From Mycolicibacterium sp. P9-22 (lineage in GTDB: Bacteria > Actinomycetota > Actinomycetes > Mycobacteriales > Mycobacteriaceae), in NCBI RefSeq assembly GCF_008329585.1, contig NZ_NPKP01000001.1:310001-374000 (forward strand): a stretch of 64,000 bases of DNA, given 5' to 3'. Of this stretch, positions 17,645 through 25,873 are shown piece by piece. The translations under genes and the position numbers were made by a program. The notes under the pieces are model-generated. The model worked only from the letters and a program-made list of their open reading frames with translations, ran no database searches and was not told the DNA's origin. Within the stretch, counting starts at the first letter, position 1, and each line of letters starts with the position of its first letter.

Positions 17645-18673
17645 TCACTGAGCCGGCGGGGCCGTGGTCTCCTGCACCATCAATTCAGGTGCCGGATCGG
17701 TAACCACCACATCGGTGAGCTCGGCCCCTCCCAGGTGGTCAAGCAGCATCGTGGCGGCGAGGTCTCCGAGCCGGTGCAGCGGCAGCTTGACCGTGGTGAT
17801 CGCCGGATACACCGTGTTGGCGACCCATGTCGTGTTGATTCCGACGATCGACAGCTCGTCGGGCACCCGCACGCCGAGTCGCAACGCGGCGAACAGGGCG
17901 CCCACGGCGGCGTTGACGCTGGCCACCACGATCGCGGTGGGGCCGTGCGGTGTACCCAATCCGGCGTCGTGGTGAAGCGTGTTGAGCGCCTGGGCCCCCG
18001 CGTCGGATTCCCACCCGGCATCGATCACCCACGCCGGGTCGGGTGTGAGGCCGGCATCGGTCATCGCGCGCAGGAAGCCGCTCTTGCGCCGGCCCGCGGT
18101 GTCGTGCGCACGGGTGCCGGAGATGAACGCGATTCGCCGGTGGCCCAACTCGATCAGGTGTCCGGTGGCCAGCCCCGCTCCGCGTTCGTCCTCGAGGATC
18201 ACCGATCCGACTCTGGCCGGTAGCCGGGAGTTGACGGTTATCGCCGGTACGCCCGAGTGCAGCACCGCGGCCAGCATGGCGTCGTCGAAATCCTCGCGCC
18301 GCTGGATCAGCAGTCCGTCGACCCGGCCTTCGCGCACCAGGCGGGACAGTTGCTGGGCGCCTTCCGGAGGCGGATCAACCTGGCCCAGCAGTACGTCGGT
18401 GCCGTGGCGGGCGGTCGCCTCCTGTACTCCTGCCAGCATGTCGGCGAACACCGCGTTGTTGACGTCGGGCACGATCAGTCCGATTGCTCCCGAGCGGGAT
18501 TGGCGCAAGGCGCGGGCGCGCGCATTCGGCACATAATCGAGTTCCACGGCGGCCGCGAGCACCCGTGCCCGGGTGGCCTCGCTCATCCGCGCCCTGACGT
18601 CGCCCGTCAAGGCGCGAGAGGCGACTGACTTCGACACCCCCGCAGCTCGTGCCACATCGTCGAGGGTGCCCAT
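17645..18673 (-). CDS. LacI-family transcriptional regulator
   Basis: A 342-residue LacI/GalR regulator. Helix-turn-helix LDDVARAAGVSKSVASRAL at the N-terminus, hinge ALRQSRSGAIGLIVPD, then a sugar-binding-protein-like core with LGHRRIAFISGT and the C-terminal LPLHRLGDLAA. Recognition residues corresponding to LacI 17, 18 and 22 are K, S and R, different from the four LacI proteins near the inositol genes. I chose ATG 18673 because the HTH then begins at residue 4 as in the family; the frame extends upstream without family sequence. The best guess for its sites is the CAAYCGATTG pairs at 13995-14037 and 15569-15611; this is inference. Confidence 0.9.
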   Translation of the reverse strand: MGTLDDVARAAGVSKSVASRALTGDVRARMSEATRARVLAAAVELDYVPNARARALRQSRSGAIGLIVPDVNNAVFADMLAGVQEATARHGTDVLLGQVDPPPEGAQQLSRLVREGRVDGLLIQRREDFDDAMLAAVLHSGVPAITVNSRLPARVGSVILEDERGAGLATGHLIELGHRRIAFISGTRAHDTAGRRKSGFLRAMTDAGLTPDPAWVIDAGWESDAGAQALNTLHHDAGLGTPHGPTAIVVASVNAAVGALFAALRLGVRVPDELSIVGINTTWVANTVYPAITTVKLPLHRLGDLAATMLLDHLGGAELTDVVVTDPAPELMVQETTAPPAQ

Positions 18674-18814
18674 GAAGCCGATCCTAATTGCGCGACCGTG
18701 TGCATAGCCCGATGACGATCGCTCCGCGCGCCCCGGGTCTCCGCTCTCCCGTCTGCGGAGTGGCCGGACAATCGCGCCGAGTTTGCTGAAACCTCGACAG
18801 ATTGAGGTATACAC

Positions 18815-18848
18815 CAACTAGAGTTGTTGCTGTTGACGATAACGTCAA
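18815..18848 (+). promoter_or_regulatory. two inverted repeats before secreted small protein gene
   Basis: CAACT-AG-AGTTG (18815-18826) and TTGACG-ATAA-CGTCAA (18833-18848) lie 22-55 bp upstream of the start of the excalibur-domain gene. The second includes a TTGACG that could serve as a -35. They look like binding sites for a dimeric regulator, but the regulator is unknown. The remaining intergenic DNA (18674-18814) shows nothing further that I can name. Confidence 0.4.
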
Positions 18849-18869
18849 TATAGCCATCGGGAGTGGTGC

Positions 18870-19064
18870 ATGTTCATACGTTCCTTCATCGCTGCGGCCG
18901 CGTTCGGCGTTGCCGGGATTGTCCTTGCGCCGATTGCGGCAGCGTCCCCGTACGCGAACTGCACAGCGGCACGGGACGACGGCGCATGCAATATCCCGTC
19001 GACGTCGGAGTATTACCAAGCCAAGCTCGACCGCGATCAGGACGGAATCGGCTGCGAGTGCTGA
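18870..19064 (+). CDS. small secreted excalibur-type calcium-binding protein
   Basis: A 64-residue protein. Residues 1-26 form a signal peptide (MFIRSF, hydrophobic core, AAAS). The mature part ends in DRDQDGIGCEC, the excalibur-domain signature DxDxDGxxCE with D54, D56, D58 and C62, E63. C31 and C40 may form a disulfide. GGGAG is 6 nt before the ATG. Such tiny secreted proteins are common in mycobacteria, with unknown function beyond probable Ca2+ binding outside the cell. Confidence 0.85.
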   Translation: MFIRSFIAAAAFGVAGIVLAPIAAASPYANCTAARDDGACNIPSTSEYYQAKLDRDQDGIGCEC

Positions 19065-19132
19065 CAGCGGGCGTTGAGACCGGTTCGTTCCGATAGGACA
19101 GCTCTCCGGCCGGCCACGGGCCACCCAGCAAA

Positions 19133-19170
19133 AAACGGTCCTACCAGCGTTTCCGCCGGTAGGACCGTTT
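19133..19170 (-). terminator. intrinsic terminator after tRNA-Gly
   Basis: A perfect 13-bp stem AAACGGTCCTACC / GGTAGGACCGTTT with a 12-nt loop. On the minus strand it is followed by a run of six T, so it terminates the tRNA-Gly transcript. It could also stop plus-strand transcription from the excalibur gene. Confidence 0.85.
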
Positions 19171-19178
19171 CTATTGAG

Positions 19179-19249
19179 AGCGGGCGACGGGAATCGAACC
19201 CGCGTAGCTAGTTTGGAAGACTAGGGCTCTACCATTGAGCTACGCCCGC
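19179..19249 (-). tRNA. tRNA-Gly (anticodon TCC)
   Basis: The minus strand folds as a 71-nt cloverleaf. Acceptor stem GCGGGCG/CGCCCGC, D arm GCTC-AATGGTA-GAGC, anticodon arm CTAGT-CTTCCAA-ACTAG giving anticodon TCC, and T arm with the GGTTCGATTCCC block. CCA is not encoded. A strong terminator follows. Confidence 0.97.
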
Positions 19250-19281
19250 TTGCGGTGCATCGGAGACTGTACCGGCGAAGG

Positions 19282-19305
19282 CGCAATCAAATCCAATTGA
19301 TTGCG
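19282..19305. other. perfect inverted repeat between divergent tRNA genes
   Basis: CGCAATCAA and TTGATTGCG (9-bp arms, 6-nt loop ATCCAA) lie 32 bp from tRNA-Gly and 73 bp from tRNA-Pro. It has no T-run, so it is not an obvious terminator. It may be a protein-binding site in the shared tRNA promoter region, or a small hairpin. Confidence 0.4.
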
Positions 19306-19378
19306 TCACGACACGTGCCCGTAGTATCTCGCGTGGTCGGCGTGCGTGCGTGCCGACCAGGCAGGCACGGATTAGGCA

Positions 19379-19452
19379 CGGGGTGTAGCGCAGCTTGGTA
19401 GCGCATCCGCTTTGGGAGCGGAAGGCCGCAGGTTCAAATCCTGTCACCCCGA
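19379..19452 (+). tRNA. tRNA-Pro (anticodon TGG)
   Basis: A 74-nt cloverleaf. Acceptor CGGGGTG/CACCCCG, D arm GCGC-AGCTTGGTA-GCGC, anticodon stem TCCGC/GCGGA with loop TTTGGGA giving TGG, T arm CAGG-TTCAAATC-CTG. It lies 42 bp before tig, as is usual in mycobacteria, and may be co-transcribed. Confidence 0.97.
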
Positions 19453-19494
19453 CCGCACGAGTATCACCGATCCACACATACAAGGAGTAACGCA

Positions 19495-20988
19495 GTGAAG
19501 AGCACCGTCGAGAAGTTGAGCCCGACCCGGGTTCGGATCAACGTGGAGGTGCCCTTCACCGAGTTGGAGCCCGACTTCGATCGCGCGTTCAAGCAGATGG
19601 CCACCCAGGTCCGCCTGCCCGGTTTCCGTCCCGGCAAGGCTCCGCGCAAGCTGCTGGAAGCCCGCATCGGACGCGGCGCCGTCCTGGAGCAGGTCGTCAA
19701 CGACGCGCTGCCCAGCCGCTACAGCGAGGCCGTCAGCGCCGCCGAACTGCAGCCCCTCGGCCAGCCCGAGATCGAGGTCACCAAGCTCGAGGACAACGAA
19801 GAACTGGTCTTCACCGCCGAGGTGGACATCCGTCCCGAGATCGAGCTGCCGGACCTGAGCGCGCTGAAGATCACCGTCGACCCGATCGAGGTCGGCGACG
19901 ACGAGGTCGACACCGAGCTGCAGAACCTGCGCGCCCGCTTCGGCACCCTGACCGGTGTCGAGCGTCCCGCCGCCGAGGGCGACTTCGTCTCCATCGACCT
20001 GTCGGCCACCGTCGACGGCGAGGACGTCCCCGAGGCCGCCACCGAAGGCCTGTCCCATGAGATCGGCTCCGGCCAGCTCATCGAAGGGCTCGACGAGGCG
20101 ATCATCGGCCTCAAGGTCGACGAGAGCAAGACCTTCACCACCACCCTGGCCGCCGGCGAGCACGCCGGCAAAGAGGCCGAGGTCACCGTCACCGTGAAGT
20201 CGGTCAAGGAGCGCGAGCTGCCCGAGGCTGACGATGAGTTCGCGCAGTTGGCAAGCGAATTCGACACCATCGCCGAGCTGAAGGAAAGCCTCGTCGAGCA
20301 GGTCAAGCGGGTGAAGCGCATCCAGCAGGCCGAGCAGATCCGCGACAAGGCCCTGGAGGTGCTGCTCGACGACGTCGAGGTGCCGCTGCCCGAGGCGATC
20401 GTCAAGGCTCAGGTCGACGACGCCCTGCACAACGCGATCCACGGCCTCGACCACGACGAGGACAAGTTCAACGAGCAGCTGACCGAGCAGGGCAGCAGCC
20501 GCGAAGAGTTCGACGCCGACAACCAGAGCAACGCCGAGAAGGCCGTCAAGACCCAGCTGCTGATGGACGCCGTCGCCGACAAGCTCGACATCCAGGTCGG
20601 CCAGGAAGACCTGACCGAGCGTCTGGTGCTCATGTCGCGGCAGTACGGCATCGAGCCGCAGCAGCTGCTGCAGGTGCTGCAGCAGAACAACCAGCTGCCT
20701 GCCATGTTCGCCGACGTCCGTCGCGGTCTGACCATCGCCGCGGTGGTGCACAGCGCGACCGTGACCGACACCGAGGGCAACGTCATCGACACCGCCGAGT
20801 TCTTCGGCCCGGCCGGTGGCGCCGAGGCGGACGAATCTGCAGCAGCCGCCGAGGCTCCGGCCGAGGTCGAAGCCGATGACGCCGACTCCGATGACGAGGC
20901 CGAGAAGAAGGCCAAGAAGGCGGAGAAGAAAGCCAAGAAGAAGGCCGAGAAGAAGGCCGAGGCCGACGACGCCGACAGCGCGGAGTGA
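19495..20988 (+). CDS. tig: trigger factor
   Basis: A 497-residue ribosome-bound chaperone and peptidyl-prolyl isomerase. The ribosome-docking signature GFRPGKAP is near residues 43-50, the FKBP-like PPIase domain spans about 155-240, and the helical C-terminal chaperone domain follows. GTG start with AAGGAG 7 nt before it. The last 60 residues form a low-complexity tail rich in Ala/Glu/Asp then Lys ([20 protein letters not shown] and on), which is usual for actinobacterial trigger factors but long here. It precedes clpP1P2, linking nascent-chain folding with proteolysis. Confidence 0.98.
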   Translation: MKSTVEKLSPTRVRINVEVPFTELEPDFDRAFKQMATQVRLPGFRPGKAPRKLLEARIGRGAVLEQVVNDALPSRYSEAVSAAELQPLGQPEIEVTKLEDNEELVFTAEVDIRPEIELPDLSALKITVDPIEVGDDEVDTELQNLRARFGTLTGVERPAAEGDFVSIDLSATVDGEDVPEAATEGLSHEIGSGQLIEGLDEAIIGLKVDESKTFTTTLAAGEHAGKEAEVTVTVKSVKERELPEADDEFAQLASEFDTIAELKESLVEQVKRVKRIQQAEQIRDKALEVLLDDVEVPLPEAIVKAQVDDALHNAIHGLDHDEDKFNEQLTEQGSSREEFDADNQSNAEKAVKTQLLMDAVADKLDIQVGQEDLTERLVLMSRQYGIEPQQLLQVLQQNNQLPAMFADVRRGLTIAAVVHSATVTDTEGNVIDTAEFFGPAGGAEADESAAAAEAPAEVEADDADSDDEAEKKAKKAEKKAKKKAEKKAEADDADSAE

Positions 20989-21002
20989 CGCCGCGCGCGT
21001 GA

Positions 21003-21016
21003 CGCTGTGAGCGAAA
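21003..21016 (+). promoter_or_regulatory. candidate ClgR site before clpP1
   Basis: CGCTGTGAGCGAAA fits the ClgR operator pattern known from actinobacteria (CGCYNANRGCGWW) with one mismatch. It lies 81-94 bp upstream of clpP1, the position expected for activation. ClgR itself is not in this window. Confidence 0.55.
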
Positions 21017-21096
21017 GCGCGCGTTTCAGGGAGTGCACGATCGCGCCGGTTGGTTAGTGTTCGTGTGTACGTAGACGAGAAAGCAGGTATTCAGTC

Positions 21097-21705
21097 GTGA
21101 CTGAGATGCGATCGGGCGCGTCGGGGCTCAACCTCATCGACTCGGTGTATGAGCGGTTGCTCGCCGAGCGCATCATCTTCCTGGGCACCCAGGTCGATGA
21201 CGACATCGCCAACCGGCTGTGCGCGCAGATTCTGCTGCTGGCCGCGGAGGACCCCACCAAGGACATCCACCTCTACATCAACTCACCGGGTGGATCGGTG
21301 ACCGCGGGCATGGCCATTTACGACACCATGGTGTTGGCGCCGTGCGATGTGGCGACCTATGCGATGGGTCTGGCCGCGTCGATGGGCGAGTTCCTGCTCG
21401 CCGCCGGTACCAAGGGCAAGCGGTACGCCCTGCCGCACGCGCGGATCATGATGCACCAGCCGTCGGCAGGTATCGGCGGTAGCGCCGCCGACATCGCCAT
21501 CCAGGCCGAGCAGTTCGCCCTGACCAAGAAGGAAATGAACCGGCTGAACGCCGAGTTCACCGGTCAGACCCTGGAGCGGGTGGAAGCCGACGCGGATCGC
21601 GACCGTTGGTTCACCGCCCCTGAGGCGCTGGAATACGGCTTTGTCGACCACATCATCACGAGCGTCAGCGTCAACGGTGAGGGACCAGGAGCAGGAATCA
21701 AATGA
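21097..21705 (+). CDS. clpP1: ATP-dependent Clp protease proteolytic subunit 1
   Basis: A 202-residue serine peptidase of the Clp barrel. The catalytic triad is visible: S95 in [10 protein letters not shown]120 in MMHQPS, D169 in DRDRW. It is very similar to M. tuberculosis ClpP1 across its length. In mycobacteria ClpP1 and ClpP2 form a mixed two-ring peptidase that works with ClpX or ClpC1. GTG at 21097 is the likely start; ATG at 21106 is possible. It overlaps clpP2 by ATGA. Confidence 0.98.
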   Translation: MTEMRSGASGLNLIDSVYERLLAERIIFLGTQVDDDIANRLCAQILLLAAEDPTKDIHLYINSPGGSVTAGMAIYDTMVLAPCDVATYAMGLAASMGEFLLAAGTKGKRYALPHARIMMHQPSAGIGGSAADIAIQAEQFALTKKEMNRLNAEFTGQTLERVEADADRDRWFTAPEALEYGFVDHIITSVSVNGEGPGAGIK

Positions 21706-22328
21706 ACCCGATGCAGTCGCGCTACATCTTGCCGTCGTTCATCGAGCACTCCAGCTTCGGCGTCAAGGAATCCAACCCGTACAACAAGCTGTTCGAGGAA
21801 CGCATCATCTTCCTCGGTGTGCAGGTCGACGATGCCTCGGCCAACGACATCATGGCCCAGCTGCTGGTCCTGGAGTCGCTGGATCCCGACCGCGACATCA
21901 CCATGTACATCAACTCGCCGGGTGGATCGTTCACCTCGTTGATGGCGATCTACGACACCATGCAGTACGTGCGTGCCGACATCCAGACCGTCTGCCTCGG
22001 GCAGGCAGCCTCTGCCGCCGCTGTGCTGCTGGCTGCCGGCACCCCCGGCAAGCGGATGGCTCTCCCGAACGCGCGCGTGCTGATTCATCAGCCCGCCGTG
22101 GGCGGCGCCATCCAGGGACAGGTCTCGGATCTGGAGATCCAGGCCGCCGAGATCGAGCGCATGCGCACCCTGATGGACACCACGCTGGCCCGGCACACCA
22201 ACAAGGAACCCGCGCAGATCCGCAAGGACACCGACCGCGACAAGATCCTCACCGCGGCGGAAGCCAAGGATTACGGGATCATCGACACGGTCCTGGCCTA
22301 CCGGAAGCTCTCGGCCCAGAACGCCTAG
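21702..22328 (+). CDS. clpP2: ATP-dependent Clp protease proteolytic subunit 2
   Basis: A 208-residue partner of ClpP1. Catalytic S104 in [10 protein letters not shown]129 in LIHQP and D180 in DRDK. The long N-terminus [20 protein letters not shown] is the mycobacterial ClpP2 type. It is translationally coupled to clpP1, in line with the obligate hetero-tetradecamer, and is followed directly by a very strong terminator. Confidence 0.98.
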   Translation: MNPMQSRYILPSFIEHSSFGVKESNPYNKLFEERIIFLGVQVDDASANDIMAQLLVLESLDPDRDITMYINSPGGSFTSLMAIYDTMQYVRADIQTVCLGQAASAAAVLLAAGTPGKRMALPNARVLIHQPAVGGAIQGQVSDLEIQAAEIERMRTLMDTTLARHTNKEPAQIRKDTDRDKILTAAEAKDYGIIDTVLAYRKLSAQNA

Positions 22329-22339
22329 TCACTTCTTCG

Positions 22340-22384
22340 AACACTCGACCCCGGCTCGCCTTCGCGAGCCGGGGTCGAGTGTTT
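22340..22384 (+). terminator. strong intrinsic terminator after clpP2
   Basis: A perfect 20-bp stem (arms 22340-22359 and 22364-22383) with the 4-nt loop CTTC, then TTTTG. It ends the clpP1P2 transcript 12 bp past the stop. Confidence 0.93.
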
Positions 22385-22463
22385 TGTCGTTCACGTCAAA
22401 ATGCAACGCCGCACCGGTACGCGTGCGACTCTTGGACGTCGGGAAACTCCGAGGGAGACGACC

Positions 22464-22769
22464 ATGACCACTCACAGCGGCCGCGCGATGTTCGGCGTGT
22501 GCATGTTCGCTGCCGGGCTGTTCGGCCAGATCGCCGCGCCGGCCGTCGGCCTGGCCGACGAACCGGTGTGTCCGGTCGGAACGTACTGGAATCCGGTGGT
22601 GGTGCAATGCCTGCCGGACGGGGTGAACCCGGTGGTCGGTCCGGTGGGTCCGATCGGTGTCGGCGGTGTCGCCGGTCCGGTCGGCGTCGGACCCGTGGGA
22701 CCAGGGCCGGTGGGTCCGGGACCGATCGGGCCGGGACCGGTCGGGCCCGGCGGACTGGGACCGCGCTAG
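22464..22769 (+). CDS. small secreted Gly-Pro-rich protein
   Basis: A 101-residue protein. Residues 1-32 are a signal peptide ending near GLADE, followed by a two-cysteine module (CPVGTYWNPVVVQC) and a tail of about 45 residues made of GPVGPGPVGPGPIGPG-type repeats. GAGGGAG lies 6 nt before the ATG. The repeat region will be extended and flexible; collagen-like function is not implied. Similar small secreted Gly/Pro proteins are frequent in mycobacteria; function unknown. Confidence 0.75.
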   Translation: MTTHSGRAMFGVCMFAAGLFGQIAAPAVGLADEPVCPVGTYWNPVVVQCLPDGVNPVVGPVGPIGVGGVAGPVGVGPVGPGPVGPGPIGPGPVGPGGLGPR

Positions 22770-22773
22770 CGGA

Positions 22774-23145
22774 TCAGTAGCTGAACGTGGTGGCCCCGTC
22801 GCCGATCCACTCCCACAGCTGCACGGTGCCACCGGGTTGTGCCCCGGCGATGAAGCTGCCCGAGTCCAGCTTCTTGGAGTCGATACAGATGGGGCACACC
22901 AGATACCGTCCACCCGCCTTCTCGTAGCGTTCGATCAGCCCGGCCAGTGGCGGGCATCCTTCGCATGCGGTGGCCACCGCGACACCAGGGACGACCAGGC
23001 GGACGGCCTCCTTGGTCAGGAACATCATCGTCGGGCGGCCGGACTCGGCCGCGCCGACCGCCATCAGGAAGGCGATGGTGACGCGTTCGGCGTCCTCCAG
23101 ACCGGTGGTCAGGCTGATCGCTGCTTTGTTCGTCGAGTTGCTCAT
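22774..23145 (-). CDS. DsrE family protein
   Basis: A 123-residue DsrE/DsrF-like protein (small Rossmann-like fold associated with sulfur-relay chemistry). It contains two cysteine pairs, CEGCPP (about 61-66) and CPICID (about 84-89), which could carry persulfide or form disulfides. Its start is 60 bp from the end of the HD-GYP gene on the same strand, so it may share that transcript. Its partner is not visible. Confidence 0.8.
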   Translation of the reverse strand: MSNSTNKAAISLTTGLEDAERVTIAFLMAVGAAESGRPTMMFLTKEAVRLVVPGVAVATACEGCPPLAGLIERYEKAGGRYLVCPICIDSKKLDSGSFIAGAQPGGTVQLWEWIGDGATTFSY

Positions 23146-23205
23146 ACCCTGATCGTCTACACCCGCGAGCTTTCCCGCGTGGGGCGTTTGCCCCAGTTCG
23201 TGAAG

Positions 23206-24759
23206 TCAGGCCTCGACCAGTCCGTGCCGCAGCGCGTACATGCTGGCCCCGATGCGGTTGGATGCGCCGATCTTGGAGTACGTGCGCTCGACGTGGTTGC
23301 GCGCGGTCTTCTCGCTGATCACCAGCGTGGAAGCGATCTCCTTGTTCGACGCACCCCGGGCCACCATCCGCAGCACGTCCACCTCACGTGGGGTCAGCCC
23401 GTCCGGTCGCAGTGCCGCGCGCCGGGGCCGGTGACCGGCGGCCTGTAGGACCGCCTCGACCGCGGCCGCATCGAGTTCGCCGGCCTCCACCCTGTCGTGC
23501 AGCCTGCGCATCGCCGCCTGCGGCGGGTGCTCGGACCGGTAAGGCCTTGGCTCGCAGGCAGATTGGTAGGCGACCGTGGCCGCCAGGATTCGGTCCGGCA
23601 GCCCGAGGGCCGAGCCGGGTAACCCGCGCGGGTAGCCCGAGCCGTTCACGCATTCGTGGTGGTTACCGGCGATCTGGGCCACCTCCTGCAGGCCGGGCAC
23701 CTGGCTGAGGATCCGCACCGTCAGATAGGGGTGCAGACGCACCCGCTCGAATTCGCCCGCGGTCAGCGGCCCCGGCTTGGACCAGATCTGGTTCGACACC
23801 CCGATCCGGCCCAGATCGTGCACATGGCCGGCGCGACGGGTCAGCGCGACAGTGTCCGCGTCCAGGCCCGCCGCGCTGGCGGCGTCGCCGGCCAGTTGCG
23901 CCACTGCTCGCGAATGGCCAAGGGTGAACGGGCATTTCAGGTCCACGAAATCGCCGAGCGCCACCAGCATGGCGTCCAGCCCGTCATCGTCGAGGCGCTC
24001 ATGCCGATCGGGCGCCTCATGCAGGGCGGCGGCCCAGACGTCTCCGGTGGCGGGCCCGGCCAGGATCGCGTCCGCGTCACGGACGAACACGTCGACCACC
24101 AGCGGGTCGAACTGTCCGCCGCGCCGGGCGGTGGCCAGCGCCACCGCGCGCGTCACGCCGCCGGTGCGGTGATGCACCTCGACCAGGTCGGCCAGCTGCG
24201 CGATCCGCATCTGGATCGGAATGGCATCCCCGCGCGCACCGGCCGGCATGCCGCCGCCGTCGTACCGCTCGAAGGCGAATGCCAGCGCGGCCTGCACCTC
24301 GGGTCCCAACCCCATCCGGTCGGCCAGCAGCGCCGCAGAAGTGCAGTGCGAGTGGATCATCCGCGACAGCTGGCCGCGGGCATCGACGAACAACGTGGCC
24401 ATCACGTTCAGTCGCCGCGCCAGCGGTTCGCCTCTGGCGATGTTGTGCAACAGGAATCGCAGGAAGGGCAGACCCGTTGCCTCGACCTGATAGGTGTTGT
24501 GTCGGACGGAGATATCGTCACCGAACCACCGCGCGTACTCATGGGAATCGGCGTGACACCCGATCCACATGATGAGCGTTGTGTAGTACACGGCGTCACG
24601 CTGTGGCCCGGTCAGTCCGATCCGGTCGGCCAACCTGGTCGCGATGAGCGCAGACCGCAGCATGTGTTCGCCGGGCTGGCCCAGACCGAGGTCGACGGCC
24701 ACCGACAGCGCGGCCAGCAGTTCGGCGCGGGTGGGTCTCTCGGCCGGCGGTGAGGCCAT
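23206..24759 (-). CDS. HD-GYP-type phosphohydrolase fused to LuxR DNA-binding domain
   Basis: A 517-residue protein with two HD-like halves and a C-terminal LuxR-type helix-turn-helix. The second half (about 255-420) keeps the HD-GYP marks GHVHDLGRIG (H314, D315), NHHECVNGSGYP (H367, H368, E369) and the GYP triad form. The first half (about 25-200) is a degenerate copy with CHADSHE and ERYDGGGMP. Residues 453-515 (LTPREVDVLRMVARGASNKEIA) are a canonical LuxR HTH. HD-GYP domains normally hydrolyse cyclic-di-GMP; coupling to a DNA-binding domain suggests nucleotide- or metal-responsive transcription control. It starts 7 nt after the next upstream gene. Confidence 0.85.
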   Translation of the reverse strand: MASPPAERPTRAELLAALSVAVDLGLGQPGEHMLRSALIATRLADRIGLTGPQRDAVYYTTLIMWIGCHADSHEYARWFGDDISVRHNTYQVEATGLPFLRFLLHNIARGEPLARRLNVMATLFVDARGQLSRMIHSHCTSAALLADRMGLGPEVQAALAFAFERYDGGGMPAGARGDAIPIQMRIAQLADLVEVHHRTGGVTRAVALATARRGGQFDPLVVDVFVRDADAILAGPATGDVWAAALHEAPDRHERLDDDGLDAMLVALGDFVDLKCPFTLGHSRAVAQLAGDAASAAGLDADTVALTRRAGHVHDLGRIGVSNQIWSKPGPLTAGEFERVRLHPYLTVRILSQVPGLQEVAQIAGNHHECVNGSGYPRGLPGSALGLPDRILAATVAYQSACEPRPYRSEHPPQAAMRRLHDRVEAGELDAAAVEAVLQAAGHRPRRAALRPDGLTPREVDVLRMVARGASNKEIASTLVISEKTARNHVERTYSKIGASNRIGASMYALRHGLVEA

Positions 24760-24766
24760 CGGCTGA

Positions 24767-25525
24767 TTATGCGCTTCGGTGCACCGCAGGATCGTAGGTC
24801 TCGAAATGCCCGGAGCCGACCACGAAGATGCCGCGCTGCGGCGGCCGGAAGTCGGCGAGTTCGGCCTGCCTGCGCAGCGGCCCCGGCTCGCCGAGATCCT
24901 CGCCGTGCAGTGCCGCGCGTCCGGAGGCCAGCCACACCTGGCGCGGGGCGATCATGAATCGCTGGCCGTTGGGTGCGGTGCCGGACAGCCGGACGGTGCC
25001 GGCGCGCAGCATGGCCCCCGCCGCCGTGCCGATGAGACCCAGCGCCGCCGGACTGGTCCAGGCCCGCTCGGGCAGGGCCCGTCCGATGGCGCTGACGACG
25101 CGGGTCACCGTCGTGGCGTGCATATCGACCGTCCACTCCAACAATCCCTCGATCTGGACCAACAGGGTCCACGGGCTGACCCAGGCGATGTCGATGCCGC
25201 ATTGCACCGCATCCTCGGGGGTTGCCGCGCTGAAGTAACGCGCGCAACTCTGCGGGCCGGGCGTGGTGGCATAGAAGGTCCACGTTCCCGCCGGGTCGCG
25301 GTGCCAGACCGACCGGTAGCCCGGGGAGAACGTGGTGGCGGGGAAGTGGCGCAGGGCCAGATAGTGGCCGCTGGCGAACGGGAAGCCCATGACACCGAAC
25401 CCGACGAATCGTTCGTCGTCGCCGTCGGGCACGACGGGGTGTTCGAGTACCGCGGTCGCGGCGGCGAGCGGGGTGGTGCAGGCGGGCAGGGGCGCAGCGA
25501 CTCGGGGGTTGTTGAGGTTTTTCAT
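24767..25525 (-). CDS. conserved hypothetical protein, operon with HD-GYP gene
   Basis: A 252-residue protein that I do not recognise. It has no signal peptide or clear membrane segment. It contains SGHYLALRHFPATTFSPGYRS-type segments with many aromatics and a stretch SVWHRDPAGTWTFYAT, suggesting a beta-rich fold, perhaps acetoacetate-decarboxylase-like or lipocalin-like, but this is a guess. ATG 25525 is chosen; GTG 25534 is also possible and the ribosome site is weak. With 7 nt to the HD-GYP/LuxR gene it is almost certainly co-transcribed, and may supply or sense that protein's ligand. Confidence 0.7.
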   Translation of the reverse strand: MKNLNNPRVAAPLPACTTPLAAATAVLEHPVVPDGDDERFVGFGVMGFPFASGHYLALRHFPATTFSPGYRSVWHRDPAGTWTFYATTPGPQSCARYFSAATPEDAVQCGIDIAWVSPWTLLVQIEGLLEWTVDMHATTVTRVVSAIGRALPERAWTSPAALGLIGTAAGAMLRAGTVRLSGTAPNGQRFMIAPRQVWLASGRAALHGEDLGEPGPLRRQAELADFRPPQRGIFVVGSGHFETYDPAVHRSA

Positions 25526-25873
25526 GGCGTTCACGCTGCTACCCGGCGGGACCCGGGCACATGGGGCGGCTGCCTCAAAATGCTGCGGTCGCCGGCTGGG
25601 GGTGCCAGGTACTGTGGGAGCCGGTGGACATCGGATCCGACCAGGTGGTTTAGACCGCAATCCCGTCACGACGACGACACGCCAGGGACACGGACCGCGT
25701 GCCGCCGGGTGGCAGGCCACCAGGAGAGATATGTTCTCCTGCACGCGAACAAATACCACCGGCGCGATTCGGCCCTTCGGTCGCACCGTGACGGAACGAA
25801 CGGGTAGCGTCGGGTTTACACCCGGGGCAACCCACATTTGAGTGACAGCGAACAGGAAGTAGGACCCCCCCAC
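25526..25873 (+). promoter_or_regulatory. clpX upstream region
   Basis: About 350 bp without a supported gene, divergent between the hypothetical gene and clpX. It holds an inverted repeat CAGGAGA-N7-TCTCCTG (25721-25741), a CGGGT-TTAC-ACCCG hairpin (25811-25824) and TGACAGCGAAC (25843-25853), which matches only the right half of a ClgR site. I see no convincing -35/-10 pair. Confidence 0.45.

Noticed and set aside
19338..19361. GGTCGGC...GCCGACC inverted repeat as a third copy of the dispersed hairpin
   Set aside because: It shares only GTGCGTGCGTG-like loop sequence, not the CCGCGAGCG and GACACGCCGC arms.
19444..20751. Long minus-strand open frame opposite tig
   Set aside because: Fully antisense to trigger factor, leucine/valine/glycine-rich low-complexity translation caused by GC-rich third positions, no ribosome site, no family features.
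22630..22766. GP-rich repeats as a collagen or PE-PGRS element
   Set aside because: Too short, no PE domain, no strict Gly-X-Y register; it is the tail of a small secreted protein.
25843..25853. ClgR operator upstream of clpX
   Set aside because: Only the right half fits; the left half has three mismatches.
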